Counted from the stretch's first letter, positions 9,383 through 16,615 are shown. The stretch is DNA of 64,000 nt from Dyadobacter sp. CY356 (GCF_021440195.1 NZ_JAJTSZ010000004.1:248001-312000); one strand, 5' to 3'. The notes: generated from the sequence alone by a model not told the origin. A program made the numbers and translations.

Positions 9383-10189
9383 ATGGATCCGCATCGAATA
9401 TCTTATAATAGTGAGAAAGCAAATGAATACCTCCTTCTGTTCAACCGCGGGGATCAAAGGGCTATGAATTTTGTTTACAGAAAATCGTTTAATACGCTCA
9501 TGTACTTTGGCCAAAGCCTTATTAAGGATGAATTTTTGGTCAGCTGTATTCTTCATGAATGTTATATGAAAGCATGGGCCAATAGAGAAAAAATGCAAAG
9601 CCTTCCCCACATCTATAGATTCGTTCGTATGAATGTCCGCTGGCAGATTCTCCGTTACATCGAAAAATCCCGTCACAGCATATACGGACAAACATCATCT
9701 TTAGACCAGATTGAAAAAGCAATTGTCGATTTTGAAGATCTGGTAGAAGAGAGAGAAGCTTTTGAAGAAGAGATTAGGAATCTAAAAACGGTGACTGAAA
9801 CCATAAAATACCTTTCTAATGAGTCGCAGCAGATATTATCACTTTACTTTCAAAAGGGGCTTACACACAAACAGATCGCAGAACGTTTGGGAAAGACCAC
9901 CTTCCAGATTTCAGACCAACTAAGCAAAAGTGTCAAGCAAATCAAAAGCATAATCCATGTTTCGAAAGAAAAGATTATAAATAATTCGGCGAATGGCATC
10001 AAATTCGGAAAAGAAATTTCAGATTGTCAACAGTCAAAAGTCTATGAACTAAGAAAAAACTATAAGTTATCCTTTGATGAAATTGCAACTAAACTGGGGC
10101 TTTCGCAGAATGAGGTTCACCAGCATTATATTAAGGCGCATCAATTACTGCAAAGTCAATCCGTTCAAAAGTCAAATAACCGGTTTTAG
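9383..10189 (+). CDS. ECF-like RNA polymerase sigma factor with extra C-terminal HTH
   Basis: 268-residue sigma-70-family protein. Region 2 spans about residues 18-100 (LFNRGDQRAMNFVYRKSF, HECYMKAWANR, IYRFVRMNVRWQILRYIEKS). Region 4 is at ~135-190 (IKYLSNESQQILSLYF then GLTHKQIAERLGKTTFQISD). A second HTH-like segment at ~215-258 (SKVYELRKNYKLSFDEIATK, LGLSQNEVHQHYIKAHQLL) is not part of ordinary ECF factors, which usually stop at about 160-200 residues. There is no anti-sigma gene next door. Instead a TnpB/Cas12f-like gene starts 20 bp downstream in the same operon. From this context I infer that the sigma factor is the effector of an RNA-guided complex. A free-standing SusC/D-type ECF factor is the alternative. 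Confidence 0.82.
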   Translation: MDPHRISYNSEKANEYLLLFNRGDQRAMNFVYRKSFNTLMYFGQSLIKDEFLVSCILHECYMKAWANREKMQSLPHIYRFVRMNVRWQILRYIEKSRHSIYGQTSSLDQIEKAIVDFEDLVEEREAFEEEIRNLKTVTETIKYLSNESQQILSLYFQKGLTHKQIAERLGKTTFQISDQLSKSVKQIKSIIHVSKEKIINNSANGIKFGKEISDCQQSKVYELRKNYKLSFDEIATKLGLSQNEVHQHYIKAHQLLQSQSVQKSNNRF

Positions 10190-10209
10190 CATGATAACCA
10201 CTTATAGAT

Positions 10210-11301
10210 ATGGAAAAGGTATTCATCACCCGCAAAATCCAGCTGAAAATCGACAGCGAAGATGCTGAATATAGGCCACAAATCTTCAAAACTCTGTATG
10301 ATTGGCGCTACATCTGTTTTAAAGCATCGAACCTGATTTTCACTCATCACTTTGTGCAGCAGCAAATCAAGGAAATTATTTACCTAACGGATGAAGCAAA
10401 AGTCAAACTTGCCAATGTTAAATTAGATGAGAGTGGTATACTTGCAACTTCCCGAATGAACACCACTTATCAAATACTAGCCAGAAACTTCAAGGGCAGT
10501 ATCCCTATGCACATTATGAGCTCATTGAATAGTACTTTGGTAAGTACTTTTAATACGAATTTGGTTTCCTACATAACAGGCGAAAAAACACTGCCGAACT
10601 TTAAAAAGGATTTACCTATTCCGTTTAAGGGAACTGACGTAAAATCGTTGATAGCCTGCTCTGAAAGCAATATCTTTCATTTCAAACTCTTCGATATCCC
10701 ATTTAAAACCTACCTGGGAAAAGATTTGTCTGATAAGAGCAAGTTACTGCACCGTGTTGTGAAAAAGGAAATCAAGCTTTGCACCAGCTCGCTAATACTT
10801 GAAAAAGGCAAGATCTTTATGATGGCCGTTTTTGAGTCAGCAAATCAGGTTCACCTGCTTAATGAAAACATCATCGCGGAAGCGTCGCTTTCACTGGATT
10901 TTCCGATCATGCTCACAATCGGAAAAACACGGTACACCATCGGAAATAAGGACGAATTCCTTTACAAAAGACTTTCCATTCAAGCCGCTATCCAAAGAAA
11001 GCAGAATGCAATGTCCTTTATGAATAAAAGGGCCAGAAAGAGATTTAAAGAAAACACGATCGAAAATTTACGTAACGCGGAGAAAAGATACGTGCATCAA
11101 AAGCAGCACGTATATAGCAAGCGTTTGATTGACCTTTGTCTGAAAAACCAAGCAGCTACGCTGCTGCTGGTAGATCAGCAGGAAAAAGAAGAGCAGGCAT
11201 TAGCCGATCCTTTCCTTCTACGCAACTGGGGTTATGGAGGCTTAAAACAGAAGATAGAACGGAAAGCAGCTGGTGCGGGTATTACGGTGATCGTGGAATA
11301 G
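10210..11301 (+). CDS. Nuclease-dead TnpB/Cas12f-like RNA-guided protein
   Basis: 363 residues, related to TnpB/Cas12f. The best match is C-terminal: WGYGGLKQKIERKAAGAGI (340-358) corresponds to the W...L...KIEYKA..AGI block of TnpB. The preceding RLIDLCLKNQAATLLLVDQQ (305-324) aligns with the helix and strand carrying the RuvC-II Glu, and residues 255-300 form the basic helical stretch. In the RuvC-I block, LSLDFPIML aligns with the DLGVNVPAV-type motif and the catalytic Asp position reads Ser226. RuvC-II lacks its Glu (VDQQ instead of IEDL). The protein ends at IVE before the zinc ribbon and the third catalytic Asp. It should bind RNA and DNA but not cut. No TnpA or transposon ends are seen. 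It is co-transcribed with the sigma factor, and a duplicated structured RNA element follows the stop codon. Confidence 0.72.
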   Translation: MEKVFITRKIQLKIDSEDAEYRPQIFKTLYDWRYICFKASNLIFTHHFVQQQIKEIIYLTDEAKVKLANVKLDESGILATSRMNTTYQILARNFKGSIPMHIMSSLNSTLVSTFNTNLVSYITGEKTLPNFKKDLPIPFKGTDVKSLIACSESNIFHFKLFDIPFKTYLGKDLSDKSKLLHRVVKKEIKLCTSSLILEKGKIFMMAVFESANQVHLLNENIIAEASLSLDFPIMLTIGKTRYTIGNKDEFLYKRLSIQAAIQRKQNAMSFMNKRARKRFKENTIENLRNAEKRYVHQKQHVYSKRLIDLCLKNQAATLLLVDQQEKEEQALADPFLLRNWGYGGLKQKIERKAAGAGITVIVE

Positions 11302-11302
11302 T

Positions 11303-11392
11303 GACATTTTGAGGCTGCTTGTAAAGCCGTAGGGTGAAACTTAGATAGTTTCATCAAATGTCCCGTAGGACATATACAACTGGGTTCGGCTT
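11303..11392 (+). ncRNA. Candidate guide/scaffold RNA, copy A
   Basis: Begins 1 nt after the TnpB-like stop codon. Visible pairing: GACATTT (11303-11309) with AAATGTC (11356-11362); GGCT (11313-11316) with AGCC (11325-11328); an 8-bp hairpin at 11333-11355 (one G-U pair); GTCC-CGTA-GGAC (11360-11371); and AAGCCG (11324-11329) with CGGCTT (11387-11392), pseudoknot-like. Some pairings compete. The core GGCTkCyTGTAAAGCCG and the tail starting CATATAC recur in copy B about 106-108 nt downstream. A T7 run follows at 11394-11400. TnpB omega-RNAs and Cas12f guide RNAs are encoded in this position. Assignment as guide RNA is inference. Confidence 0.55.
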
Positions 11393-11408
11393 ATTTTTTT
11401 AAGCAAAA

Positions 11409-11520
11409 GAAACTTTCAGGCTTCCTGTAAAGCCGCAGAATTAGAACCATGATGGCTAAAACTAAATGAAAGTTTTTGCATATACCGCTGAGATCAGCTT
11501 CGCCACCGGGCAAATAAGCG
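11409..11520 (+). ncRNA. Candidate guide/scaffold RNA, copy B
   Basis: A diverged tandem copy of the preceding element. The core matches copy A at 18 of 21 positions (11418-11438 against 11312-11332), and the 22-nt tail beginning CATATAC at 11479 matches copy A (11371-11392) at 17 of 22. An outer stem AAACTTTCA (11410-11418) with TGAAAGTTT (11467-11475) replaces copy A's different outer stem, so structure is kept while sequence changes. A tight hairpin GCTGA-GA-TCAGC lies at 11487-11498. If the scaffold ends near 11500, the next 20 nt, CGCCACCGGGCAAATAAGCG (11501-11520), would be a guide candidate before the T-run and terminator. Boundaries are uncertain. Confidence 0.5.
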
Positions 11521-11530
11521 CCATTTTTTT

Positions 11531-11562
11531 CACTGCCTTACCATTTTACTGGTAAGACAGTG
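11531..11562. terminator. Bidirectional terminator hairpin
   Basis: CACTGcCTTACCA (11531-11543), loop TTTTAC, then TGGTAAGaCAGTG (11550-11562): a 13-bp stem with one mismatch. It is flanked by T7 on the left and A5 on the right, so it can terminate transcription in both directions. It separates the plus-strand sigma/TnpB-like/RNA transcript from the convergent minus-strand mobilization genes. Confidence 0.75.
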
Positions 11563-11597
11563 AAAAATTATTGGTTACTAAAATTTCAAATATGGCA

Positions 11598-12446
11598 TCA
11601 AATACTCAATCCTCTCTTTCGCTGCCTAGTCAAACTTAGTTCTGCCGACTTACTTTTTTCCAGCACGTGAATTTCGCCAAGCCGCTTTTCCAGATTTGCA
11701 AGCGAATATTCCCGACCAATATCAGAACCCTTCACTTTCATTCCATTTTTGGTATTAATGAAAGTGACACCGCGTTTGATAAAAGTTTTCACGCCTTGCT
11801 TTTGCAGTTCGGTGCTCAACTGCTGCATGGTGGAAACATTTGGCAGAATGCCGTCGATTGCCCGCTTCAATTTCAGGAGCGCCTGATCAGTTGTCTGACG
11901 GGGATTCTGTTTGTCCTCAGCCGTCAGATGCATCTCCGGTGTTATTTGAAATCCAAGCTCCTGCTCCATCTTCCGGCAGAACTTGCCAACCCTTGCATAA
12001 TTATTGAAGTGATCAGCCGTATTCTTTCCGTTGTAATTGATCCGGTTTGCAGCAATGTGAAAATGCCGGTTTGCTTTATCTGTATGCAGAAACACAGCCA
12101 TCTGGTTGTCTTCAAACCCGAAGTCTTTTGCAAACTCTATAGCAATCTGGGTGATCTTATCATTCCCCGGATTCTCTCCCGGCGGAAAACTAAACGACTG
12201 ATGCCAGATGAATTTGGCCAGTCTTCTATTTTTACTACTATTATCTAAAAACTGCTTTGACAGATTGTTGATGTCAAACCTTCCATCCGGCAGCTTTTGA
12301 AGTGCCAGGTTCTGGATATAAACAAGCTCCCCTCTTACATCCTGTGGCCCGAGCTCACTGATCTGTTTTGCAGTCAGCTGCTTGTCATAGTAGCAGTAAT
12401 TCAAAAGCCCTTTGGCATATCTGCCCAGTCCTACCTTCCCAATCAT
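11598..12446 (-). CDS. Relaxase/mobilization nuclease (MobB-like)
   Basis: 282 residues. Relaxases nick oriT and stay covalently bound to the DNA end during conjugative transfer. The histidine triad motif is clear: HTDKANRHFHIAANRI at ~121-136 (H121, H128 and H130 as metal ligands). Upstream are KFIWHQSFSFPPGE and an N-terminal GLGRYAKGLLNYCYYDKQ containing candidate catalytic tyrosines. Bacteroidota relaxases of this type are usually 280-450 residues. The start at 12446 overlaps the MobC-like stop by 4 bp (ATGA), indicating translational coupling; a longer frame to 12533 would run through the MobC gene and is rejected. Candidate oriT hairpins lie upstream of the pair. Confidence 0.85.
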   Translation of the reverse strand: MIGKVGLGRYAKGLLNYCYYDKQLTAKQISELGPQDVRGELVYIQNLALQKLPDGRFDINNLSKQFLDNSSKNRRLAKFIWHQSFSFPPGENPGNDKITQIAIEFAKDFGFEDNQMAVFLHTDKANRHFHIAANRINYNGKNTADHFNNYARVGKFCRKMEQELGFQITPEMHLTAEDKQNPRQTTDQALLKLKRAIDGILPNVSTMQQLSTELQKQGVKTFIKRGVTFINTKNGMKVKGSDIGREYSLANLEKRLGEIHVLEKSKSAELSLTRQRKRGLSI

Positions 12447-13105
12447 GATTTCCGTTGTTTTAATAACTGCTCCATTGTTTCTTTGATCACACCATGCACC
12501 GGACTTCTCGGGTCCGGTTTCTGCTCCTGCCAAACGGCCAGATCGTTTGGCACCTCCTGTTTGAGATAATGCGCTTCATACCTTTCAAGAAGCTCCTTGC
12601 TTTTATGATAAAGTCTGGATGCAGTTTCAAGCGTAGCGGTTTTGCTTTCCCCATCTGGTAGCATCTTTTGCTGATAAATATACAGCTGCCTAGTCCAATC
12701 TATGATTTCCGTTAGCGTCTGCCGGAATGATCTGATCTCAAAATCCTCATAAACCCACTGCATCAGTAGCTTTGAGATCAGTGAAATATTCTGGCTGCTC
12801 TCTTGCCACTGTCTGGAAAGCATATCGGCCTGACTTGCCCGTAGCACCGCTACGGCAAACTGGCCGCTCAGCATCCTGAGCACTTTGTAGAGTTCCGCCG
12901 TTTTATCAGGCAGCGTTTTGATCTGCGGTCTTTTCAGCGGTACATCCAACACCTGGGTCAGAAAGAACTGGCTGGCGGAAAGCCCGCTTCTTTCAATCTT
13001 TTGATTGATCAGTTCTTTCTCTTCTTTACTGACCCATACCGAAAAATGTTCCCTTTTAGCACTCCTCTCCCCTTTCGGCGGTCTGCCTTTTTGTTTCTTT
13101 TCCAT
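12443..13105 (-). CDS. MobC-like relaxosome accessory protein
   Basis: 220 residues. The N-terminus KKQKGRPPKG then HFSVWVSKEEKELINQKIE has the character of a ribbon-helix-helix/MobC DNA-binding domain (GRPPKG motif, residues ~4-60), followed by long helices. MobC proteins bind oriT and help the relaxase melt and nick. It is translationally coupled to the downstream relaxase. The Met at 13105 is chosen because the longer frame to 13156 begins in the first arm of the oriT hairpin. Confidence 0.72.
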   Translation of the reverse strand: MEKKQKGRPPKGERSAKREHFSVWVSKEEKELINQKIERSGLSASQFFLTQVLDVPLKRPQIKTLPDKTAELYKVLRMLSGQFAVAVLRASQADMLSRQWQESSQNISLISKLLMQWVYEDFEIRSFRQTLTEIIDWTRQLYIYQQKMLPDGESKTATLETASRLYHKSKELLERYEAHYLKQEVPNDLAVWQEQKPDPRSPVHGVIKETMEQLLKQRKS

Positions 13106-13153
13106 AAAGTCTTCATCAATTAAGCTATGAGCCGATAGGCGAATAGCTGGGGT

Positions 13154-13211
13154 CAAGGGGTTTTCCCCTTGCCAGTTCTCGCCGGTTGTCGCTTTTTTGC
13201 GACGTACCGGC
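13154..13211. other. Candidate origin of transfer (oriT)
   Basis: Two adjacent perfect hairpins lie just upstream of the mobilization genes: CAAGGGG-TTTT-CCCCTTG (13154-13171), and a stem formed by GCCGGT (13181-13186) and GTCGC (13188-13192) pairing with GCGAC (13199-13203) and ACCGGC (13206-13211). GC-rich inverted repeats next to mobC/mobB are typical of oriT regions of Bacteroidota mobilizable elements. The flank to 13365 contains several AAATGAyT-like words that may be protein-binding iterons. The nick site cannot be placed from sequence alone. Confidence 0.6.
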
Positions 13212-13365
13212 GATAGCTGGCTATGGAGAAAACCATCACAAGGACCCGAACGGTTTAAAAATGATTAAACAGTGACTTAAATTGATCATAAATGATTCTT
13301 CTGACTTTTAATTTCCTTTTTCTGATCCAAAATGACTTTAATTGCCTTGATTGGATCTAAAAGGA

Positions 13366-13899
13366 TCATTTTAACCTTCGAAGCGGAACGCGGACCTCTT
13401 TTCTTTTCGCATCAAACTCGTAGATCTGACCAAAGGTGTTATCTTCTGTCTTTGCTTGTTTCAGGATTAAAAACTCGACCCCGTTTTCGGTTCTGATATT
13501 TCCTTCACGCACAAGGCCCTGGTAAGATTCGATGTTTTTCATATCCTCAACGTATCTGCTTATCCCCTGATACAGCTTGAATGTGCTCAGGTAATAGTAA
13601 CACAAAAGACCAAGGATCAGGGTGCAGACTGCATACGGAATACTAACGCCCAGTCCGTGAACAAACGACTGTTTGTCAGAAGTGAAGTTTATCGAGCTGA
13701 TAGAGCCCTTAAACGTCTGCTGCAATTTTTTGCTTTCAAGAAGGTTGGCATTCAGCTCTTTTCTCATGGCAGCAAAATGCTCCCTGATTTCAGCAAAATT
13801 AATGACAGTCCATTCGTCCATTTCCATTCCATACTTTAAAAAATACTCCGCCTTGATGTAATTGAGCATATGCGATATCCGCTCTCTTTTATCATTCAT
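13366..13899 (-). CDS. Single-pass membrane protein of the mobilization module
   Basis: 177 residues of unknown function. Residues 1-80 are charged and helical (FAEIREHFAAMRKELNANLL), then a membrane segment at ~87-105 (YAVCTLILGLLCYYYLSTF), then a soluble tail with EVRVPLRRLK at the end. The start codon overlaps the end of the ParA-like gene by 8 bp, so the two are translated together. Proteins of this layout often sit beside ParA-like genes in Bacteroidota mobilizable elements. Its role could be anchoring or regulating the ATPase, which is inference only. Confidence 0.65.
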   Translation of the reverse strand: MNDKRERISHMLNYIKAEYFLKYGMEMDEWTVINFAEIREHFAAMRKELNANLLESKKLQQTFKGSISSINFTSDKQSFVHGLGVSIPYAVCTLILGLLCYYYLSTFKLYQGISRYVEDMKNIESYQGLVREGNIRTENGVEFLILKQAKTEDNTFGQIYEFDAKRKEVRVPLRRLK

Positions 13900-14590
13900 C
13901 TTTGATGTCTGTTTGAAGTTGTCCTTTTAATTTAAGCCGGGTACCACGGCTGTAATTCTCCAGTCCCCAGCCAAGTCGTGCCCCGTCCAGGATCTCTCCT
14001 CCCTGGGCCGTGCGTGGTTCAAAATCTCCAAATTGTCTCAGCCGAAGCCCGGCCTTTACGCAGCGCTCTTCCAGATCCAGCACAAGTGAAGCGAAGCCGC
14101 GAAATGACGTAATGCTCTTCCAAACAATGATTTTAAAATCATTTCCAACCGCTGCTCTGATCTGCTCCAGATAGTTAACTGAAGATTGGTAAGCTGTTCC
14201 GCCACCAATGACAACATGGAAAATCATTTCGAAACCCGACTCGTCAGCAAATTCCTTCATCGGTAGATCGTACCTGATTAGCGACGGAAGCTGCGCGCTT
14301 TCCGGTGAGCCAAGGTCAAAATAGACCTGCTCATACCGGCTCTCAGAAGCCTCTTCAAGGTAACCCACTAACAGATCCCGTACCAAGACATCTCTATCAT
14401 CGTTCAGACTGACGACATCAAAATTGTCACGGTCAATGAAGGATAGCTGCTTCTTGCTGGATTCGGTAGAAGAATCCAGGTCAACAAAAAGGATGTCTTT
14501 TTTATCTCCGTACTTCAGTGCGAACAAATACATCAAAAGAGATTTACCCACGCCACCTTTGGACTGGGCAATGAAATGAAACTTTTTCAT
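13892..14590 (-). CDS. ParA/MinD-family ATPase
   Basis: 232 residues with a deviant Walker A, SKGGVGKS (residues 10-17), and the following ILFVDLDSS (~33-41) typical of the ParA/MinD/Soj class. An aspartate-bearing strand, VYFDLGSPES, gives Walker A'-like context. These ATPases partition plasmids or position complexes; in mobilizable elements they may act in maintenance or transfer. No ParB homologue is evident nearby. It is coupled by 4-8 bp overlaps to the genes on both sides. Confidence 0.8.
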   Translation of the reverse strand: MKKFHFIAQSKGGVGKSLLMYLFALKYGDKKDILFVDLDSSTESSKKQLSFIDRDNFDVVSLNDDRDVLVRDLLVGYLEEASESRYEQVYFDLGSPESAQLPSLIRYDLPMKEFADESGFEMIFHVVIGGGTAYQSSVNYLEQIRAAVGNDFKIIVWKSITSFRGFASLVLDLEERCVKAGLRLRQFGDFEPRTAQGGEILDGARLGWGLENYSRGTRLKLKGQLQTDIKDE

Positions 14591-14916
14591 GATTTGCCAA
14601 ATTTTGAGCTTTTAAATGATTGTCTTTTCAATGCATCCTCTTCCACCCATACCGTTTGTGGTTCAGCTGGTTTTGGGATGGTTACAGAAGCCATTTTTCC
14701 GGACTTTCCCGGATCATTCCATTTCGCTGCGTGCGAGCGGATGTACTTCACATCGTACAGCACGGTAAGTTCACTACCGAGCTCTTTATTGATGATCTCG
14801 ACCGTGAGCAGAGCTGAAAGGTTCTGGGCGAAGAGCTCCTGAAAAAACTCGTAGAGTTTTCTTCTTCGCTTCGGATCTTTCTTCTCATACATAGCTATCA
14901 ACAGTTCTTTATCCAT
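14587..14916 (-). CDS. Small charged protein, mobilization operon
   Basis: 109 residues with no family I can name. It is helical and charged (KKDPKRRRKLYEFFQELFAQ near the N-terminus) with a Lys/Ser-rich C-terminus. It overlaps the ParA-like gene by 4 bp and the preceding gene by 8 bp, so it belongs to a five-gene translationally coupled operon (15524 down to 13366). Position and charge would suit a ParB-like or DNA-binding partner of the ATPase, but no motif shows this. Confidence 0.6.
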   Translation of the reverse strand: MDKELLIAMYEKKDPKRRRKLYEFFQELFAQNLSALLTVEIINKELGSELTVLYDVKYIRSHAAKWNDPGKSGKMASVTIPKPAEPQTVWVEEDALKRQSFKSSKFGKS

Positions 14917-15247
14917 TGTCTTGTTGGTTTAAGCTCTTTTGATCCTGACCGCTGAGCACTATACGGCTGGCTCGCAGCGGATGAAAAGAAGGGTGATAAT
15001 CAATGTGACCATACTGGGCAAGGTCCCGTATGCAGCTATGGTACGTAGCAATGGATTTGATCCTTGCATAGCGCATCAGTCTTCGGCGGCTGATCTGTAT
15101 CTGGTTTTGGCTGGCCTTCATGCAGTGAAAGGCGATGGCCGCATACAGACAGATGTGCACAGACCGGAGTCTGGGATCGTCCCATACTCCTTCTACCAAT
15201 CCGGCTCCCGCCGGATTGGTAAAGTTTGTCTCTGACGTTTTCAGCAC
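14909..15247 (-). CDS. Winged-helix-like DNA-binding protein
   Basis: 112 residues from a GTG start at 15247. Helix-turn-helix-like sequence at ~62-100: ISRRRLMRYARIKSIATYHS, CIRDLAQYGHIDYHPSF. I choose GTG because AAGAGG lies 4 nt upstream and the preceding gene ends 1 nt before it; the longer frame to 15346 simply overlaps the excisionase-like gene in another phase. Related proteins occur beside parA/mob genes in Bacteroidota elements. It is probably a replication or transfer regulator. Confidence 0.6.
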   Translation of the reverse strand: MLKTSETNFTNPAGAGLVEGVWDDPRLRSVHICLYAAIAFHCMKASQNQIQISRRRLMRYARIKSIATYHSCIRDLAQYGHIDYHPSFHPLRASRIVLSGQDQKSLNQQDNG

Positions 15248-15248
15248 T

Positions 15249-15524
15249 TTACCTCTTTTTAGAGGACCCGTTTGCCAGCATGAGCTCAATGTCCTCGTAC
15301 TGGTAATAGAAACTGCCGCCCACTTTCGTGTAACGAAGGTGCCCATTGACCCGCAGGTTTAAAAGTGTTCCCGGTGAGATCTTTAAGAGCTCTCTGACCT
15401 GGGCACTTTTAAGCCACTTGCTATGTGGTGAAGGTTTAGCCTTTGAGACAATGGTTTTAAATTCTTCAAGAAGTTCAGTTTTAAACTGCCGCAAGTCTTC
15501 CCTGGTTATCAACTCTACATTCAT
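15249..15524 (-). CDS. Excisionase-like helix-turn-helix protein
   Basis: 91 residues. Residues 36-85 form a MerR/excisionase-type HTH_17: KWLKSAQVRELLKISPGTLL then LRVNGHLRYTKVGGSFYYQY and a final helix EDIELMLA. Such proteins regulate excision or transcription of mobilizable elements. It is the first gene of the five-gene operon leading to the ParA-like ATPase. The next gene starts 1 nt after its stop. Confidence 0.78.
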   Translation of the reverse strand: MNVELITREDLRQFKTELLEEFKTIVSKAKPSPHSKWLKSAQVRELLKISPGTLLNLRVNGHLRYTKVGGSFYYQYEDIELMLANGSSKKR

Positions 15525-15676
15525 GACTGCAATTGTTTAAGGATGGAACATAAACGTGACCGATGGCGGGGTACCACCGCCATAAATCATCAAACGCAAA
15601 CATAATATGGTAAGTGGCAAAAATAATGACCAAAACGGTGCTCTGGTCATTAACCGAATTATTTATTTACACCCAT

Positions 15677-16420
15677 TTAGTTGATTTTGAACAACTTATG
15701 ATCATTCTTAACTTTTGTCCCTTTGACGGTAATTTCATTATCTTTTCCCGAAAAATAGTTCCGGGCAGTCTCTATCGGGATAGGTTTTCCGCCGTGAAGG
15801 AAATACCGGGATATCATTTTGTACCAGGCACTTTTGGCTTGTACGTTGAGCAGCTTCCTATCTTCCGACGGCAATTTCAGCAGCTGTATTTGCTGGATAA
15901 GATCAATAAGAGTACCAAGATGGTTTTCGACGATATTGATCTTTTCGGTAGTCTCATACTCATTCATCACTTTAACCTGCTCTTTTAACACCGCGTTTTC
16001 AGCGGTCAGCTGATCTATCAATCGGTTCTTCTCCGCAATGACCGATTCTAGTGGTTCGAAAAGATGCCACCTATCGATTGAGCGGAGAAACGATTGAAAG
16101 GATTCAAGTTTGATAAGGTTCGATTGAAACGTTTTTTGTTTAGAAGAATACGGGTCTTGCATTTTATAATAAGCGATACGCTGTGAGGTGATCCTTGAAA
16201 GATGTTCAAAAAAGGACTGCTGCTGATTTGGATTTTCTATAAGAAAGTGTTGAATATGGTAATCGTAAAATGCTGCGTAATCCGAAGCAGCGAGGCTATA
16301 AATTTTTTTAAAGAGGTGATTTTGGTTGAAATACCAGGTTTGGACCAGCGGGTTACCGATCTCAAAACGGTGGGGTGAAAAATCGAATTTGCCTCTGATT
16401 TTAAAGTAAGATCTTTTCAT
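15677..16420 (-). CDS. Coiled-coil protein of the mobilizable element
   Basis: 247 residues, unknown function. An aromatic-rich N-terminal half (RHE-like FDFSPHRFEIGNPLVQTWYF) is followed by a coiled-coil segment at ~120-160 (SVIAEKNRLIDQLTAENAVL, KEQVKVMNEYE) and a C-terminal domain with KMISRYFLHGGKPIPIETAR. The C-terminus resembles proteins recurrent in Bacteroidota transposons and mobilizable islands. It is separated from the downstream operon by 152 bp, so it has its own transcription unit. Confidence 0.6.
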   Translation of the reverse strand: MKRSYFKIRGKFDFSPHRFEIGNPLVQTWYFNQNHLFKKIYSLAASDYAAFYDYHIQHFLIENPNQQQSFFEHLSRITSQRIAYYKMQDPYSSKQKTFQSNLIKLESFQSFLRSIDRWHLFEPLESVIAEKNRLIDQLTAENAVLKEQVKVMNEYETTEKINIVENHLGTLIDLIQQIQLLKLPSEDRKLLNVQAKSAWYKMISRYFLHGGKPIPIETARNYFSGKDNEITVKGTKVKNDHKLFKIN

Positions 16421-16615
16421 AGCTAGTCGGTTTTTTAGTTAAGTTACTAACAGATACTAAAAATACAAAACCAGTTAAAAATCAATCAGCTTAAATCCGA
16501 TTCATTAATATCAACTATGCAAGATATATTAATCCGGAGGTTGTATTTCTGAATCTTTAAAAATTTATTTAGTAGTCTGAATAAGATCATTGCCAGATAA
16601 TATATACAGCTATGT

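Noticed and set aside
10210..11301. IS200/IS605 transposon with TnpB
   Set aside because: No Y1 transposase and no subterminal palindromic ends beyond the bidirectional terminator. The gene sits in an operon with a sigma factor.
11302..11530. CRISPR array after the TnpB/Cas12f-like gene
   Set aside because: Only two diverged copies spaced about 106-108 nt, not regular 24-40-bp repeats and 20-40-bp spacers. A structured duplicated RNA explains it better.
12443..12533. Longer relaxase start at 12533
   Set aside because: The added codons read through the end of the MobC-like gene in another phase; the ATGA coupling at 12443-12446 gives the start.
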